64,000 nucleotides of DNA, from NCBI RefSeq assembly GCF_029094545.1, contig NZ_CP117835.1, positions 3,080,001-3,144,000 on the forward strand, in the 5' to 3' direction. A model generated the notes under the pieces. That model was not told the DNA's origin, did not search any database, and saw nothing but the letters and a program-made list of their open reading frames with translations. Position 1 is the stretch's first letter. Every line of letters starts with the position of its first letter. The position numbers and the translations under genes are program-made. Source of the stretch: Alkalihalophilus pseudofirmus (GTDB lineage: Bacteria > Bacillota > Bacilli > Bacillales > Bacillaceae_D). Positions 43,407-55,703 of this stretch are shown one piece after another.

Positions 43407-44693
43407 TTATTTTAAGACAGCGAAGGCTGCCTCTGCCGCTTCAATCGTTTTTTCAATATCCTCATCTGTATGTTTTGTCGATAAGAACATACCCTCAAAT
43501 TGAGAAGGCGGAAGAGAAATGCCTTGCTTGAGCATTTCTTGGAAGTAACGAGTAAAGTAATCTAAGTTTGAAGAGGATGCCTTTTCAAAGTTCGTTACCT
43601 TCTCATCTGTAAAGAAAAATCCTACCATCGATCCCGCTCGGTTAATAGAGTGAGGAATGCCATGTTTTGTCGCTGCTTCTGATAAACCATCTGCAAGCTT
43701 AGCTGCTAGGGCATCAAAGCGATCATAATCTTCTCGCGTCAGCTGTGACAGTGTTTCATATCCGGCAGTCATGGCTAAAGGATTTCCTGAAAGGGTTCCC
43801 GCTTGATAAATTGGTCCTGCCGGGGCAATTTGTTCCATAATTTCTCGCTTCCCGCCGTAAGCTCCTACAGGAAGGCCGCCTCCAATAACTTTTCCAAGGC
43901 ATGTTAAATCAGGTGTCACGCCTAAAACTCCTTGTGCACAGTTGTATCCTACACGGAATCCAGTCATAACTTCATCAAAAATTAACAGCGTGCCATTTTC
44001 TTCTGTGATCTCACGAAGAGATTCTAAAAATCCTGGCTCTGGAGGGACAACCCCCATGTTGCCAGCTACAGGCTCAACGATTACACCAGCAATGTCATCG
44101 CCGAATTGTTCAAACGCATACTTCACGCTTTCTAAATCATTATACGGCACCGTTAACGTATTTTGTGCAACGGATTCCGGCACTCCAGGTGAATCCGGCA
44201 GACCAAGTGTAGCCACACCCGACCCAGCTTTAATTAACAAGGAATCGCCGTGGCCGTGATAGCAGCCTACAAACTTCAAGATCTTGTTGCGGCCTGTATA
44301 GCCGCGTGCAAGGCGAAGCGCACTCATTGTTGCTTCTGTTCCTGAGTTCACCATACGCACAACTTCAATCGACGGTACTCGCTCAATCACTAATTCAGCT
44401 AGTTTGGTTTCAAGCTCACTCGGAGCACCAAAGCTTGTCCCTTTTTCCGTAGCCGCTTTAAGCGACTCCACTACTTGCTCATCTGCATGGCCTAAAATAA
44501 GCGGCCCCCACGAAAGAACATAATCAATGTATTCATTTCCATCGATGTCATAAATCTTTGACCCTTTTCCGCTCTCCATATAAACAGGGTCCATTTTCAC
44601 TGATTTAAATGCACGAACAGGACTGTTTACGCCACCTGGCATTAATGGTTTTGCTTTTTGAAATGCAGCTTCTGATTTTTTAAACGAACGCAT
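43407..44693 (-). CDS. hemL: Glutamate-1-semialdehyde 2,1-aminomutase
   Basis: 428-residue PLP enzyme making 5-aminolevulinate. [11 protein letters not shown] near residue 18, [14 protein letters not shown] near 120, [11 protein letters not shown] near 240 and the PLP-lysine in [16 protein letters not shown] near 266 are present. The ATG at 44693 is favoured by AAGGAGAG spacing and by the MRS(F/Y) N terminus of B. subtilis HemL. Last gene of hemAXCDBL. Confidence 0.97.
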   Translation of the reverse strand: MRSFKKSEAAFQKAKPLMPGGVNSPVRAFKSVKMDPVYMESGKGSKIYDIDGNEYIDYVLSWGPLILGHADEQVVESLKAATEKGTSFGAPSELETKLAELVIERVPSIEVVRMVNSGTEATMSALRLARGYTGRNKILKFVGCYHGHGDSLLIKAGSGVATLGLPDSPGVPESVAQNTLTVPYNDLESVKYAFEQFGDDIAGVIVEPVAGNMGVVPPEPGFLESLREITEENGTLLIFDEVMTGFRVGYNCAQGVLGVTPDLTCLGKVIGGGLPVGAYGGKREIMEQIAPAGPIYQAGTLSGNPLAMTAGYETLSQLTREDYDRFDALAAKLADGLSEAATKHGIPHSINRAGSMVGFFFTDEKVTNFEKASSSNLDYFTRYFQEMLKQGISLPPSQFEGMFLSTKHTDEDIEKTIEAAEAAFAVLK

Positions 44694-44766
44694 TTTCATC
44701 TCTCCTTTCGATTCCACCTTTTATTTTTACGTTTTCATTTTACGTATTTGACCCAACGCCCAAAGC

Positions 44767-45750
44767 TTACTTCGTTTCTTGAAGCCAGCCCGCCACATCT
44801 TTTGCATGGTACGTTAAAATAAGGTCAGCTCCAGCACGCTTCATGCTCATCATCTTCTCTAGAACAATGGCTTTCTCATCCACCCAGCCGTTTTGACTGG
44901 CTGCTTTAACCATCGAGTATTCCCCGCTAACATTATACGCAACTACAGGATAGCCTGAATGGTCTTTCACTTCACGAATCACATCTAAATAAGAAAGGGC
45001 CGGTTTAACAATGAGAAAATCTGCTCCTTCTTCCATATCAGACTGTGCCTCACGCAGGGCTTCTAGTCTGTTTGCAGGGTCCATTTGATACGTTTTACGG
45101 TCTCCGAACTTAGGTGAACTGTGAGCTGCGTCACGGAAAGGTCCGTAAAATGCTGAAGCGTATTTAACGGAGTAAGCCATGATCGGTACATCATGGTACC
45201 CTGCTTCATCTAGTCCGTGGCGGATCGCTGCAACGAACCCGTCCATCATATTAGAAGGTGCAATAATATCTGCTCCTGCCTCTGCTTGTGAAACAGCCGT
45301 TTTGGCTAGTAAATCCAGAGTTGGATCATTTAAGATCTTCCCATCTTCAATCACTCCGCAATGGCCATGATCTGTAAATTGGCACAGACAAGTATCCGCA
45401 ATGACAGTCAAATCTGGATGGTTTGATTTAATTTGACGAATCGCTTTTTGGACGATTCCGTGATCATGATAAGCAGATGTGCCGACTTCATCTTTTACAT
45501 CTGGCACACCAAACACGATGATCGACGGGATGCCAAGGGCTGCTACTTCCTCTACTTCTCGATCAACAAGATCAAGTGACCACTGATAGACACCAGGCAT
45601 TGAGTTTACTTCGTTCTTAACACCTTCGCCCTCTGTAACAAAAATTGGGTAAATGAGATCATCTGCTCTTACATGTGTTTCTCGAACCATGCGGCGAACA
45701 CTATCTGAATTGCGCAGACGGCGGTGACGATTAAATTCTACATGCTTCAT
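44767..45750 (-). CDS. hemB: Delta-aminolevulinic acid dehydratase (porphobilinogen synthase)
   Basis: 327-residue enzyme condensing two 5-aminolevulinates. The two Schiff-base lysines lie in [16 protein letters not shown] near residue 195 and [10 protein letters not shown] near 248. The metal region [14 protein letters not shown] keeps three cysteines, indicating a zinc-type enzyme. Its ATG overlaps the hemD stop. Confidence 0.97.
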   Translation of the reverse strand: MKHVEFNRHRRLRNSDSVRRMVRETHVRADDLIYPIFVTEGEGVKNEVNSMPGVYQWSLDLVDREVEEVAALGIPSIIVFGVPDVKDEVGTSAYHDHGIVQKAIRQIKSNHPDLTVIADTCLCQFTDHGHCGVIEDGKILNDPTLDLLAKTAVSQAEAGADIIAPSNMMDGFVAAIRHGLDEAGYHDVPIMAYSVKYASAFYGPFRDAAHSSPKFGDRKTYQMDPANRLEALREAQSDMEEGADFLIVKPALSYLDVIREVKDHSGYPVVAYNVSGEYSMVKAASQNGWVDEKAIVLEKMMSMKRAGADLILTYHAKDVAGWLQETK

Positions 45751-46535
45751 ACCTTTTTGGCCTCCTTATAATAGGTAATGATCGCTTCAATTAAACCTTC
45801 TATTGTGTATGTACTAGCTGTTATATCTACGTTTAAATGATACTCTGTTGCCGTTTTTTCTGCAATCGGACCAATACAAGCAATCTTAGCATCCTTAAAA
45901 GGCTCTTCTATTCTAAGCTCAAGAAGAACCTGAGCAAAATGTCTAACCGCAGATGAGCTTGTAAACGTAATGACATCTATAGCCTGGCCGCTTTTTATAA
46001 AAGCTCTAAACTGATCTTTAGCTTCAGGCGGACAGACCGTTTCGTATATGGTAAGGTCTGAAACTTCAATCCCAGCCTTTTCGAGCTCTTTTGGCAATAG
46101 AGTGCGTCCTAGGTTTCCTCTAGGCATTAGAATCTTCTCACCAGCAGTGATATGTGTGGTTAATGTTACTGCTAAATCTTCTGCTACATAACGGTCAGGC
46201 AGCAGATCTGCTTTTAATCCGTATTCATCTAATACGGCTTCTGTTTTTTCACCTACTACCGCAATACGTGCTTTCAATGAGGATGGTAAATGCCTTTTTT
46301 TAAATTCCTCTAAGAAGAAACGTACCCCGTTCGCGCTAGTAAACACAAGCCAATCAAATTCATTTATGTACGTAATGGCTTTCTCAAGCTGATCACTCTT
46401 GACTGGCTGAAATAAGAGAAGCGGAATTATATGAGAAATTCCGCCTGCCTCCTCGATTTTGTTAATAAATGGTTCAGCTTGATCTTTTGCACGTGTTACA
46501 AGGACATGTTTACCCGACAGTGCATTTGTAGTCAT
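45747..46535 (-). CDS. hemD: Uroporphyrinogen-III synthase
   Basis: 262-residue cyclase of hydroxymethylbilane with two alpha/beta lobes. Motifs include [20 protein letters not shown] near residue 14, [12 protein letters not shown] near 64, [16 protein letters not shown] near 190 and [15 protein letters not shown] near 220. Sequence is variable in this family; the hemC-hemD-hemB context makes it secure. Starts at TAATG overlap with hemC. Confidence 0.95.
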   Translation of the reverse strand: MTTNALSGKHVLVTRAKDQAEPFINKIEEAGGISHIIPLLLFQPVKSDQLEKAITYINEFDWLVFTSANGVRFFLEEFKKRHLPSSLKARIAVVGEKTEAVLDEYGLKADLLPDRYVAEDLAVTLTTHITAGEKILMPRGNLGRTLLPKELEKAGIEVSDLTIYETVCPPEAKDQFRAFIKSGQAIDVITFTSSSAVRHFAQVLLELRIEEPFKDAKIACIGPIAEKTATEYHLNVDITASTYTIEGLIEAIITYYKEAKKV

Positions 46536-47467
46536 TATGCGTCCAGCTCACGTTTTACTTTATCTAAAATTTCTTTAGCCCCTTTTTCAAGAAGGCGCTC
46601 TGAGACTTCTTCGCCCACTTTGACAGGATCCTGTCCAACTACAGTGTCTTTTAGGATCGTCTTACCATCAGGCGAGCCCACTAGTGCTGTAAGAGAAACC
46701 TGCCCGCCTTCCTGCATCGTTGCATATCCCGCAATCGGTACTTGGCACCCGCCTTCCATCTTGTGCAAGAACGTTCGCTCTGCTGTAACTGTAAGAGCTG
46801 TTGCTTCATCATTTAACTTTTGAATTAACTCAATCACTTCTTGGTCATCACTGCGGCACTCAAGTCCTAGTGCCCCTTGACCTACAGCAGGTACACACAT
46901 TTCAGGCTCTAAATACTCCGTTACTAGCTCCTCTGAGTAGCCTAAACGATTAAGTCCAGCTGCTGCTAAAATAATTGCAGAGAAATCCTCTTCTTTTAAT
47001 TTACGTAAACGAGTTTCAACATTCCCTCTGATCCATTTCACCTCTAGGTCAGGACGCTCTGCTAACAACTGAGCAGAACGACGAAGGCTGCTTGTCCCAA
47101 CAATCGCCCCGCTAGGCAAGTCTTTTAATTTAATATGATCAAGAGAAATAAATGCATCACGTGCATCTTCACGTTTAGTAATTGCTGCTAATGAAAAGCC
47201 TTCTGGCATAACAGACGGGACATCCTTCATAGAGTGTACAGCAATGTCAATCTCTTTATTTTCAAGTGCCTGCTCAATCTCTTTTACAAATAGACCTTTT
47301 CCGCCTACTTTTGAGAGAGTCACATCAAGAATTCGATCTCCTTTTGTGACAATCTTCTTCACTTCAAAGTTGTAAGGCACTTCTTTTTTCTTTAATTGAT
47401 TGATAACCCAATCTGTTTGGGTTAATGCTAAATTACTGCGGCGTGAACCAATAACAATCGTACGCAT
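46535..47467 (-). CDS. hemC: Porphobilinogen deaminase
   Basis: 310-residue hydroxymethylbilane synthase. [16 protein letters not shown] starts the protein, SLRRSAQLL lies near 128, and the dipyrromethane-attaching Cys is in [11 protein letters not shown] near 240. ATG at 47467 is 8 bp from GGAGG and gives the standard N terminus; the longer frame is not needed. Confidence 0.97.
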   Translation of the reverse strand: MRTIVIGSRRSNLALTQTDWVINQLKKKEVPYNFEVKKIVTKGDRILDVTLSKVGGKGLFVKEIEQALENKEIDIAVHSMKDVPSVMPEGFSLAAITKREDARDAFISLDHIKLKDLPSGAIVGTSSLRRSAQLLAERPDLEVKWIRGNVETRLRKLKEEDFSAIILAAAGLNRLGYSEELVTEYLEPEMCVPAVGQGALGLECRSDDQEVIELIQKLNDEATALTVTAERTFLHKMEGGCQVPIAGYATMQEGGQVSLTALVGSPDGKTILKDTVVGQDPVKVGEEVSERLLEKGAKEILDKVKRELDA

Positions 47468-47541
47468 TTCATAAACCTCCAATTAATACACCGGACAAGT
47501 ATCAAGATAGGATCATATGAGCAGAACCTGTAAAAAATTAG

Positions 47542-48357
47542 TTACACCCATAAATGAAACTCTGAATATTGACCAGATAAGAAATAGTTAATTAATAGTA
47601 ATAAAAAGCATGCTATATTTAGCAATGCCATATTGTATCCTCGCACGTAGTGAACAGCTCGCTGATAGAGATAAACCGCATAAGCCGCTAACACGATCAA
47701 TGAGCTGATGACTTTTGCATCCATTAATGGAATAAAGCCAAACTGACTGTACGCCCACACAAAACCGAGGATTAAGCCAATTAAAAAAAATGGGAAAGCA
47801 AAGATCGTCATTCGATTAGCGAGTGTATCAAGATTTGTTAAGGAACCAAACCGCACTAACCGTTTTCCCCACAGTTTTTTCTTCAGCATTTGATGTTGGA
47901 TAACATACATAATAGAAAAAGCAAATGATAAAGTAAAAGCTGCATACGACAGAAGTATAATGGTAATATGAATAATTAACAGCTCAGATACAAGCAGCGT
48001 GTAAAGAGATTCTGGGATCCCGCTGTCTCCTACAAATAAACTGAATGCCATCATACTAAAGCCAATCACATTGGTGAAGAACACAAGAAAATCGACTCTA
48101 AAGTACCAGTTGATTAACAACGATAAACTAACAACAACCCATGCATAAAAAAAGAGCCCTTCAAACGGGGTAATTAACGGCAATCGATTTAACTCAAATG
48201 CTCGGTACACGAAATACACCGTTTGCAAGACCCATACTATAGAAAGCAACCAGAAAGCCAGTCGATTGACTTTCCGGTTTTGCTGTAAGAAATCAATAAA
48301 ATAGCCAAATACACTTAAACTATATAAAACAATCGTTAATGGATAAATCCAATTCAT
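47542..48357 (-). CDS. hemX: HemX, cytochrome c assembly-like membrane protein
   Basis: 271-residue membrane protein with about eight hydrophobic segments, CcsA/CcmC-like family. The WxWxY-type segment is seen as ILGFVWAYSQFGFIPLMDAKV near residue 198. In B. subtilis HemX lowers the cellular amount of HemA. It lies between hemA and hemC as expected. Confidence 0.92.
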   Translation of the reverse strand: MNWIYPLTIVLYSLSVFGYFIDFLQQNRKVNRLAFWLLSIVWVLQTVYFVYRAFELNRLPLITPFEGLFFYAWVVVSLSLLINWYFRVDFLVFFTNVIGFSMMAFSLFVGDSGIPESLYTLLVSELLIIHITIILLSYAAFTLSFAFSIMYVIQHQMLKKKLWGKRLVRFGSLTNLDTLANRMTIFAFPFFLIGLILGFVWAYSQFGFIPLMDAKVISSLIVLAAYAVYLYQRAVHYVRGYNMALLNIACFLLLLINYFLSGQYSEFHLWV

Positions 48358-48378
48358 CCGCCAAGGTCACTCCTTTCA

Positions 48379-49758
48379 TTAGGAGCGAACGACTGCATCT
48401 TGCTCTTTTGAAATGGCTGCATACTCTTTCTTCTGTGCTTCCCACTGCTGCTCAGCCTCGCGCACACGAACCTCACGCTCATGAGCTTCAAGCTCATCTT
48501 CTAACGCAAAGATCTTAGTAAATAACTCAAGCGCATCATCAGAACCAGGCTCACCTGCAAGTTCCTTTACTCTTGTAACAGGGTCTCTTAGCAGTTGATT
48601 AACAATACTTTTCGTATGCTTACGCAGAACTTTCTTCTCACGCTCTGTTAAATCAGGCAGCTTGCGCTCAATACTCTCCATCGTTTCCGCTTGTACTGCA
48701 AGCGCTTTTGTACGAAGAGCCGTGATAATCGGCACAACTCCTAACGTATTAAGCCAAGATTTAAATTCATCAATTTCCATTTCAACCATAAGCTCAATTT
48801 TTTCAGCTTCGCGCTTACGCTCTTCTAAGTTAGCCTCTACGATATTTTGAAGATCATCAATATCATATAAATACACATCATCAAGCTCTGCTAAGGCAGG
48901 ATCAAGATCACGTGGAACAGCAATATCCACCATAAACAGCGGACTGCCTTTACGCTTTTTCAATGTTTGAGCCATCATGTCTTTAGACACAACAAAATCA
49001 CGAGCTCCCGTTGAGCTGATTAAGATATCAGCATCAACGAGCGCCTCTTGAAGCTGTTCAAAAGGTCTTGCTTGTCCGAGAAAACGAGCAGCAAGTTCCG
49101 CGGCACGAGCTTCTGTACGGTTAATAACCGTAATCTTCTCTGCCCCGTTCGCATGCAAATGCTTTGCAGTTAACTCACTCATTTTACCGGCCCCTAAAAT
49201 AAGAACATGCTTGCCGGTAAAATCCCCGAATATATTTTTACCAAGCTCGACAGCTGCGTAGCTGACTGATACTGCATGTTGTCCGATCTCTGTACCAGAA
49301 TGTGCACGCTTGGCTAATGTTACTGCCTGCTTAAATAAATGATTAAAAATCGTTCCAGTTGCTTGTTCTTTTTGCGCTAAGAGGAAGCTGTCTCGAACCT
49401 GTCCTAGAATCTGCGTTTCTCCTAAGATCATAGAATCTAGTCCACATGCGACTCTAAATAAATGCTCAATCGCATGATGGTCTTCACGAATATCTAAATA
49501 CGGAGACACTTCGTCTTTAGATAATTGAAACCAATCTGCAAGGAAGGTTTTCGTGAAATGACGTCCTGTATGAAGCTGGTCAGCCACTACGTAAATTTCC
49601 GTTCGATTGCACGTAGAGATAATCGTGCACTCTAAAATACTCTTCATATTACGTAATTGATTAAGAGCAATTGGCATTTCAGCTTCTTGAAAGGCAAACT
49701 TCTCACGCATCTCAACTGGGGCTGTTTTATAATTTAAACCAACAACTATAATATGCAT
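48379..49758 (-). CDS. hemA: Glutamyl-tRNA reductase
   Basis: 459-residue NADPH-dependent enzyme for the first committed heme step. Catalytic Cys is in [12 protein letters not shown] near residue 50, [12 protein letters not shown] near 114, Rossmann [13 protein letters not shown] near 190, and a C-terminal dimerisation helix region. First gene of hemAXCDBL, with a GGGGGTGTAGGAAG ribosome binding site and SigA-like promoter upstream. Confidence 0.97.
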   Translation of the reverse strand: MHIIVVGLNYKTAPVEMREKFAFQEAEMPIALNQLRNMKSILECTIISTCNRTEIYVVADQLHTGRHFTKTFLADWFQLSKDEVSPYLDIREDHHAIEHLFRVACGLDSMILGETQILGQVRDSFLLAQKEQATGTIFNHLFKQAVTLAKRAHSGTEIGQHAVSVSYAAVELGKNIFGDFTGKHVLILGAGKMSELTAKHLHANGAEKITVINRTEARAAELAARFLGQARPFEQLQEALVDADILISSTGARDFVVSKDMMAQTLKKRKGSPLFMVDIAVPRDLDPALAELDDVYLYDIDDLQNIVEANLEERKREAEKIELMVEMEIDEFKSWLNTLGVVPIITALRTKALAVQAETMESIERKLPDLTEREKKVLRKHTKSIVNQLLRDPVTRVKELAGEPGSDDALELFTKIFALEDELEAHEREVRVREAEQQWEAQKKEYAAISKEQDAVVRS

Positions 49759-49897
49759 TCTTCCTACACCCCCACCGTTCGATATCTCTCAATTAATATC
49801 TATCATGTCCTTCATACACTCAAGTGAGAGCATTACAGGATCTTACAAAAATCGATCAAATTAGGTAATAGTTTATCCTTTACCCTTTACTGAACTT

Positions 49898-49925
49898 ATT
49901 ATAACATGTCTGTCTAAACACACAA
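49898..49925 (-). promoter_or_regulatory. Probable hemA promoter
   Basis: Minus strand TATAAT (49898-49903) with TTGTGT 16 bp upstream, in the 366-bp gap between hemA and the divergent membrane protein gene. The rest of the gap shows no gene. I saw no convincing PerR box, although hemA is PerR-regulated in B. subtilis. Confidence 0.6.
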
Positions 49926-50124
49926 AAAAGAATTTGTGAACAGATCATGAAGCCTATGCTATTATGTTGGTATTACATAAAGACACTGGCACGTTAGTGA
50001 ATTCTTTCCTTTTAGCATAACCATTTCTTTGTTACTATATGTCAGATTACCATAGGAATGATCCGCTTATGACATATGAAATGTGACCAAATTAATAACT
50101 GATTATTTTTGGGAGGACCTTAAT

Positions 50125-50643
50125 ATGAAGCAGCAACGAATCGTAAAGCCGAAAAGAATCTTTCCTGGAGTATTACTTATTGGACTTGGGCTCTATTTTC
50201 TCGTGAATCAATATCAATTCCCTTATAAAGAACAGCTAGCAAGCTGGCCGTCGATATTAGTCATCATAGGGGTTGCCTTCTTACTGCAGGCCACGCTCGG
50301 AAAAGAAACTCATTCCTTATTCCCTGGCCTCTTATTAACCGGCTTAGGGGTTCATTTTCACGGACTAGCTCTTCTTCCATCATGGCCCGATCATTGGGGA
50401 ATGTATACTCTCATTGTCGGCATTTCTTTTTTAATCGTCTATATCCGCACAAAAAAAGAAGGGTTGATCCCAGGTCTCCTTCTCACGGTTATTGCCATCA
50501 TTGGTTTTATGTCATTTAACCCACTCGAGGCTATTGAGTCAACCACTCAATCAACCATCGGATCAATACCAACCATTTTACTAGATTTATGGCCTTTTGT
50601 CCTGATTATTCTTGGCGTTGTCTTTATTTTAAAACGAAAGTAA
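50125..50643 (+). CDS. Membrane protein with LiaF/DUF5668-like N-terminal segments
   Basis: 172-residue membrane protein with repeated hydrophobic pairs of the type FPGVLLIGLGLYFLV and FPGLLLTGLGVHFHG at about residues 13, 66 and 115, separated by Trp-Pro turns (ASWPSILVIIGV). Such repeats are seen in LiaI/LiaF-type and DUF5668 proteins. GGGAGGACC precedes the ATG; the longer GTG-started frame is unlikely. It lies between hemA and engB, the place of B. subtilis ysxD, but I cannot assert orthology. Function unknown. Confidence 0.75.
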   Translation: MKQQRIVKPKRIFPGVLLIGLGLYFLVNQYQFPYKEQLASWPSILVIIGVAFLLQATLGKETHSLFPGLLLTGLGVHFHGLALLPSWPDHWGMYTLIVGISFLIVYIRTKKEGLIPGLLLTVIAIIGFMSFNPLEAIESTTQSTIGSIPTILLDLWPFVLIILGVVFILKRK

Positions 50644-50650
50644 TACCAAA

Positions 50651-50689
50651 ATCAAAAGGTCTGCATCAATTTGATGCAGACCTTTTGAT
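50651..50689. terminator. Strong bidirectional terminator
   Basis: Nearly perfect hairpin ATCAAAAGGTCTGCATCAA with its complement, with A and T flanks, between the convergent membrane protein gene and engB. Confidence 0.92.
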
Positions 50690-50692
50690 ATT

Positions 50693-51280
50693 TTATCTCG
50701 TTGCGTAATGCATAATTGTTTTCCATGCTTGTTCTTTCCCATGACCTGATTCAGATGAGAATAATAGCAGCGGGTCTTCCTCATGCTTTGACAATTCTTC
50801 TGAGATGACCTTCAAATGCTTTTGCCACTTGCCTTTAGGAATTTTATCGCATTTCGTTGCAATGACAATTACGGGAATGTCAAAATGCTTTAACCACTCA
50901 TACATGAGCTTATCATCTTCTGTTGGCTTATGACGAACATCAATTAACTGAACAACAGCGCGGAGCTGTTCACGTTGCTGGATGTACGTTTCAATCATCT
51001 TTCCCCATGCTTCACGTTCTTTTTTCGACACCTTTGCAAACCCGTATCCCGGAACATCTACAAAATGGAGCTGCTCATTAATCGCATAAAAATTTAACGT
51101 TTGTGTTTTACCAGGCCGCTGCGATGTACGAGCAAGGCTTTTGCGGTTGATCATCTTATTAATAAAAGAGGACTTTCCTACATTTGAACGCCCTGCTAAA
51201 GCAATCTCCGGTAACGGTGTATTAGGATATTGCTCAGGTTTTACAGCGACTGTAAATAATTCTGCTTTTGTTACTTTCAT
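50693..51280 (-). CDS. engB: Ribosome-biogenesis GTPase YsxC/EngB
   Basis: 195-residue essential GTPase for 50S assembly. G1 [10 protein letters not shown] near residue 30, G3 DVPGYGF near 75, G4 [10 protein letters not shown] near 142 and G5 SSESGHG near 172 are intact. ATG overlaps the lonA stop (ATGA). Last gene of lonA-engB. Confidence 0.96.
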   Translation of the reverse strand: MKVTKAELFTVAVKPEQYPNTPLPEIALAGRSNVGKSSFINKMINRKSLARTSQRPGKTQTLNFYAINEQLHFVDVPGYGFAKVSKKEREAWGKMIETYIQQREQLRAVVQLIDVRHKPTEDDKLMYEWLKHFDIPVIVIATKCDKIPKGKWQKHLKVISEELSKHEEDPLLLFSSESGHGKEQAWKTIMHYATR

Positions 51281-53604
51281 TTCTTCTCTCCCAACGCATG
51301 CTTTAAGACGTCATCTAAGTGCCCTACAAGAATATAGTTTAAATCTTCACGTACACTCTCTGGCACATCTTCTAAGTCTTTCTCATTATCTTTTGGGATG
51401 ATGATGGTTTTAAGCCCTGCTCTGTGAGCACTCATTGACTTCTCTTTTAGACCGCCAATCGGCAAAACACGGCCTCTTAGCGTAATTTCTCCCGTCATCC
51501 CCACTTCTTTTTTAACCACTCTGCCTGTTAATGCAGAAATTAAAGCGGTGGCCATCGTTATACCTGCTGAAGGGCCATCTTTAGGCGTTGCTCCTTCAGG
51601 TACATGAATATGGATATCATTTTTCTCATGGAAGTCAGGCTCGATCTCAAGCTCCTTGGATCTTGCTCGAATATAACTAAAGGCCGCTTGAGCAGACTCT
51701 TTCATCACATCTCCCAATTTTCCAGTCAGAGTTAACTTCCCTTTTCCTGGGGCTAATGAAACCTCAATAGACAGGGTGTCTCCTCCTGCAGAAGTATAAG
51801 CCAGACCAGTAGCTGCTCCCACTTGATCCTCTTCTTCTGCCTGACCATAACGAAAACGAGGTTTTCCTAACATGTCTTCTACTGTCTTAGCTGTAAGTAT
51901 AACACGCTTTTTTGTACCAGTTACGATCATTTTTGCTGCTTTACGACAGAGGGTTGCCAGCTGACGCTCTAAATTACGAACCCCTGCTTCCCTGGTATAA
52001 TAGCGGATTACCTTTTGAATTGCTTCATCCTTTACTTGCATCATCGACTTTTTAATACCATGATCCTTCATTTGTTTTGGCAGCAAATAATTTTTGGCGA
52101 TTTGCATCTTTTCGACTTCGGTATATCCTGCAATATGAATCATTTCCATTCTGTCACGAAGAGGTCCTGGAATCGTTGCAATATTATTCGCTGTTGTCAC
52201 AAACATTACTTTAGATAGATCATACGGCTCTTCAATATAATGATCACTGAAATTATGATTTTGTTCAGGATCCAGCACTTCTAGCAAGGCAGACGAAGGG
52301 TCCCCACGAAAATCATTAGCCATCTTATCTATTTCATCTAGTAAGAAAACAGGATTAATGGACCCAGCTTTCTTCATCCCTTGTATCATACGGCCAGGCA
52401 TAGCCCCCACATATGTACGGCGATGTCCGCGGATCTCTGCTTCATCCCTTACCCCGCCTAGAGAGATTCGGACAAATTCACGATCAAGAGAACGTGCAAT
52501 TGAGCGGGCTAACGACGTTTTACCTACCCCTGGAGGGCCGGACAAACATAGAATTGGTCCTTTTAACTCATTCGTTAATTGCTGAACAGCTAAGTATTCA
52601 AGCACACGTTCTTTCACTTTTTCAAGCCCGTAGTGATCTTCATTTAAAATCTCTTCTGCGCGGTTAACATCTAATTGGTCTTCTGTTTCATATACCCATG
52701 GGAGTTGAATCAGCCATTCAATATAATTTCGCAGCACAGAGCTTTCTGCAGAATTAGCAGGCATTTTTTCATACCGATCAAGCTCTTTTAATGCTTTTTC
52801 TTCTACTGATTCAGGCATCTCAGCTTCTTCAATCTTCTCACGCAGCGTAGCGACTTCTCCGCCTCGTCCTTCACGATCTCCAAGTTCTTTTTGGATGGCT
52901 TTCATTTGTTCACGCAGATAATATTCCTTTTGCGTCTTTTCCATTGATTTCTTCACTCGCTGGCCGATCTTCTTCTCTAGACCTAACACTTCTTGTTCGT
53001 TATTTAAAATATCGATTAAATGAAGAAGTCTTTCAACAACATTATTCATCTCAAGAAGTTCTTGTTTTTCAGCAAGCTTCAATGGAAGATTAGATGCTAA
53101 TACATCTGCAAAGCGATGTGGTTCTGTAATGTCAGAAACCGTTGCAAGTGTTTCTTGAGAAACTTTTTTACTTACTTTTGTATATTGTTCAAACATCTCT
53201 AACAAGCTTCGCATAATCGCTTGCGTTTCTGTTGTACGCTCTTTTTGTTCTTCTGTTAATGGAGAAATATCTACTTCAAGAAATTCCGCGTTTTCTACAT
53301 ACTGTTCAATTTCAGCCCGGTAAAGTCCTTCTACGTGAATACGAACCGTACCATTTGGAAGCTTTAACAGCTGTTTGATTTTAGCGATCGTCCCGATTGA
53401 ATAAATCTCATCTTCAGTCGGCTCATCAATTGAAATTTCCTTTTGAGTAGATAAAAGGATCTCTTCATCTTCATTCATTGCAAATTCTAATGCCTGTACC
53501 GACTTCGCCCGTCCTACATCTAAATGCAGAACCATCGATGGAAAGACGAGCAGCCCGCGTAAAGGCAGAAGCGGAATTCGTCGTTTTGTCTTTTCTGCGA
53601 CCAT
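51277..53604 (-). CDS. lonA: ATP-dependent protease LonA
   Basis: 775-residue AAA+ serine protease. N-terminal substrate domain (about 1-200), coiled coil, Walker [10 protein letters not shown] near residue 354, Walker B FLLDEIDK near 418, and the protease domain with the Ser-Lys dyad in [12 protein letters not shown] (Ser near 677) and the later KEK of [13 protein letters not shown] at 53604 gives proper spacing from GGAGG. It sits next to lonB. Confidence 0.97.
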   Translation of the reverse strand: MVAEKTKRRIPLLPLRGLLVFPSMVLHLDVGRAKSVQALEFAMNEDEEILLSTQKEISIDEPTEDEIYSIGTIAKIKQLLKLPNGTVRIHVEGLYRAEIEQYVENAEFLEVDISPLTEEQKERTTETQAIMRSLLEMFEQYTKVSKKVSQETLATVSDITEPHRFADVLASNLPLKLAEKQELLEMNNVVERLLHLIDILNNEQEVLGLEKKIGQRVKKSMEKTQKEYYLREQMKAIQKELGDREGRGGEVATLREKIEEAEMPESVEEKALKELDRYEKMPANSAESSVLRNYIEWLIQLPWVYETEDQLDVNRAEEILNEDHYGLEKVKERVLEYLAVQQLTNELKGPILCLSGPPGVGKTSLARSIARSLDREFVRISLGGVRDEAEIRGHRRTYVGAMPGRMIQGMKKAGSINPVFLLDEIDKMANDFRGDPSSALLEVLDPEQNHNFSDHYIEEPYDLSKVMFVTTANNIATIPGPLRDRMEMIHIAGYTEVEKMQIAKNYLLPKQMKDHGIKKSMMQVKDEAIQKVIRYYTREAGVRNLERQLATLCRKAAKMIVTGTKKRVILTAKTVEDMLGKPRFRYGQAEEEDQVGAATGLAYTSAGGDTLSIEVSLAPGKGKLTLTGKLGDVMKESAQAAFSYIRARSKELEIEPDFHEKNDIHIHVPEGATPKDGPSAGITMATALISALTGRVVKKEVGMTGEITLRGRVLPIGGLKEKSMSAHRAGLKTIIIPKDNEKDLEDVPESVREDLNYILVGHLDDVLKHALGEKK

Positions 53605-53802
53605 CCGCATACACCTCCAAATTTCCTAGTTCCGAATCAATACCCTAATCACCCATACGTTAACCTAAACAAATCGTTTAAGTGTAAAATGTTATTGGAT
53701 TGTTCTGGTTTAATTGCTAAAAGATTCGAATTTGATCTTCATTAATTTTATCTTATCCCCCATTCTTTGTCTAATGATAGTCGTCAGAACAAAGTTTCTG
53801 GC

Positions 53803-55473
53803 CTATACCGGGGTAATCGAAGAATCAAGACTTGTACTCGCTGGAATAACAGCTTCCTCTGTTTCAACTGCTTCTAGCGCAAGCTCTAACACTTCATCTA
53901 AATGAGTGACTGCAACAATCTCAATGCCCTTTACCTCTTGCAAGATTGCTTGTTCGTTTTCTTTAGGGATAATCACGGTTGTGGCACCGGCAAGCTTAGC
54001 CGCTTCTACTTTGGCTACCACTCCTCCGATCGGCTTAACTGAGCCATGGATCCCAAGCTCTCCTGTCATCGCTACAGTATTTTTTATTTTTTGCTTTTGA
54101 ATGGCAGAGAAAATACCAGTGGCGATGGCGGTTCCGGCAGACGGACCATCAACAGGTCCTCCTCCCGGAAAGTTCACATGGACATCATAATCCTGAGTGG
54201 GGATGCCCATTCTTCTAAGAACCGTTACGACATTTTCCACAGAGCCTTTAGCCATACTTTTTCTTCTTATTGAACGCATTTGATTGCCTGTACTTTCTTC
54301 CTCTGCAATACCTGTTATATTTACCGTTCCTTTGCCAGGGTTATCGATCACATTCACTTCAATTTCAAGCAAGGCGCCCATATTCGGTCCAAATACAGCA
54401 AGACCATTCACTAACCCTACCGCAGAATTTTCATGAATCTTACGCTCCGGACGAGGTGTAAGCTGACTGGCATGCAGCACCCATTCTACATCACGCAGTG
54501 TGACTTCTTCTCGCCCTTCTGAGGTCGCGACACCAGAAGCGATTTGAACAATATTTACAGCTTCACGTCCATTTGTTGCATATTTAGCGATTCTCTCTAG
54601 TGCACTTTCTTCTGCTTTAAAAGAAAGCTTATTAATCGCTTTTTGAGCAATCAAGATAATTTCCTGTGGCTTTAAGGCACGGAAATACACTTCAAGACAC
54701 CTTGATCTGATGGCCGGAGGCAGCTCTTGAGGTGTTCTTGTTGTTGCTCCGATCATTCTAAAATCTGCCGGCAGTCCTTTTTGAAAAATCTCATGAATAT
54801 GTTTTGGAATTTGCTGATTTTCTTCACTATAATACGCACTCTCGAGGAATACTTTACGGTCTTCTAGCACCTTTAATAATTTATTTAACTGAATGGAATG
54901 AAGCTCACCAATTTCATCAATAAATAATACCCCGCCATGAGCCTTCGTCACAGCTCCGTGCTTAGGCTGTGGAATTCCGGCTTGTCCCATCGCTCCTGCT
55001 CCTTGATAAATCGGATCATGAACTGATCCAATTAACGGATCAGCAATTCCTCTTTCATCAAACCTTGCTGTGGTTCCATCTAATTCAACGAACACAGCAT
55101 CTTGACGAAATGGGGATTGGCTGTTCTTTTTTGCCTCTTCTAATACTAAACGTGCAGCAGCTGTCTTACCGACACCAGGCGGTCCATAGACAATAACGTG
55201 TTGAGGATTAGGTCCGCATAACGCCGCACGCAATGACCTGATTCCTTCTTCCTGCCCTACAATATCATCAAAACTGATCGGTCTTACTTTCTCCGATAGA
55301 GGTTCGCTTAACTGAATTTCTCTCATCTTTCTTAATTGTTCCATCTCTTTTTTTGAATCTCTATCAATGGTCACACGTTGGTTGCGTTGAGTTTTTAACA
55401 AATTCCAAAAGTAAACCCCGATAATCACGCCAAACACTAACTGAATGATAAAAGCAATACCTGTCCAATTCAT
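53803..55473 (-). CDS. lonB: Sporulation-associated ATP-dependent protease LonB
   Basis: 556-residue membrane-anchored Lon. An N-terminal transmembrane segment (about 4-24) precedes the AAA+ domain with [12 protein letters not shown] near residue 90 and VLFIDEIGEL near 160, then the protease domain with catalytic Ser in GPVDGPSAGTAIA and Lys nearby. It lacks the LonA substrate domain. In B. subtilis lonB is forespore-expressed. Start fixed by AGGAGG seven bases before the ATG. Confidence 0.95.
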   Translation of the reverse strand: MNWTGIAFIIQLVFGVIIGVYFWNLLKTQRNQRVTIDRDSKKEMEQLRKMREIQLSEPLSEKVRPISFDDIVGQEEGIRSLRAALCGPNPQHVIVYGPPGVGKTAAARLVLEEAKKNSQSPFRQDAVFVELDGTTARFDERGIADPLIGSVHDPIYQGAGAMGQAGIPQPKHGAVTKAHGGVLFIDEIGELHSIQLNKLLKVLEDRKVFLESAYYSEENQQIPKHIHEIFQKGLPADFRMIGATTRTPQELPPAIRSRCLEVYFRALKPQEIILIAQKAINKLSFKAEESALERIAKYATNGREAVNIVQIASGVATSEGREEVTLRDVEWVLHASQLTPRPERKIHENSAVGLVNGLAVFGPNMGALLEIEVNVIDNPGKGTVNITGIAEEESTGNQMRSIRRKSMAKGSVENVVTVLRRMGIPTQDYDVHVNFPGGGPVDGPSAGTAIATGIFSAIQKQKIKNTVAMTGELGIHGSVKPIGGVVAKVEAAKLAGATTVIIPKENEQAILQEVKGIEIVAVTHLDEVLELALEAVETEEAVIPASTSLDSSITPV

Positions 55474-55662
55474 CCTGTAACCTCCTGATGTCGTCATAAA
55501 TTGTTTTTCTGATTCGATTGTTCTTCTCAGTTAAATTGTCTTTTTACTTTAAATTGATTTGTTGCTTAATTTGTTTTTATTAGTATGACCGACAACAAGG
55601 ACACTAACCACAAAACTCATTACTTCTATAAATTCATGCAGGAAGCCTGAGATTACAATATA

Positions 55663-55695
55663 AAAAAACACATCTCCGCATTGGGAGATGTGTTT
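55663..55695 (-). terminator. Intrinsic terminator after clpX
   Basis: AACACATCTCC/GGGAGATGTGTT hairpin, 9 bp past the clpX stop, with a T-run on the minus strand. Confidence 0.9.
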
Positions 55696-55703
55696 AAGAA
55701 GCA

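Noticed and set aside
49759..50124. PerR box at hemA
   Set aside because: The TATAAT region lacks a convincing TTATAAT-N-ATTATAA dyad; only a promoter is supported.
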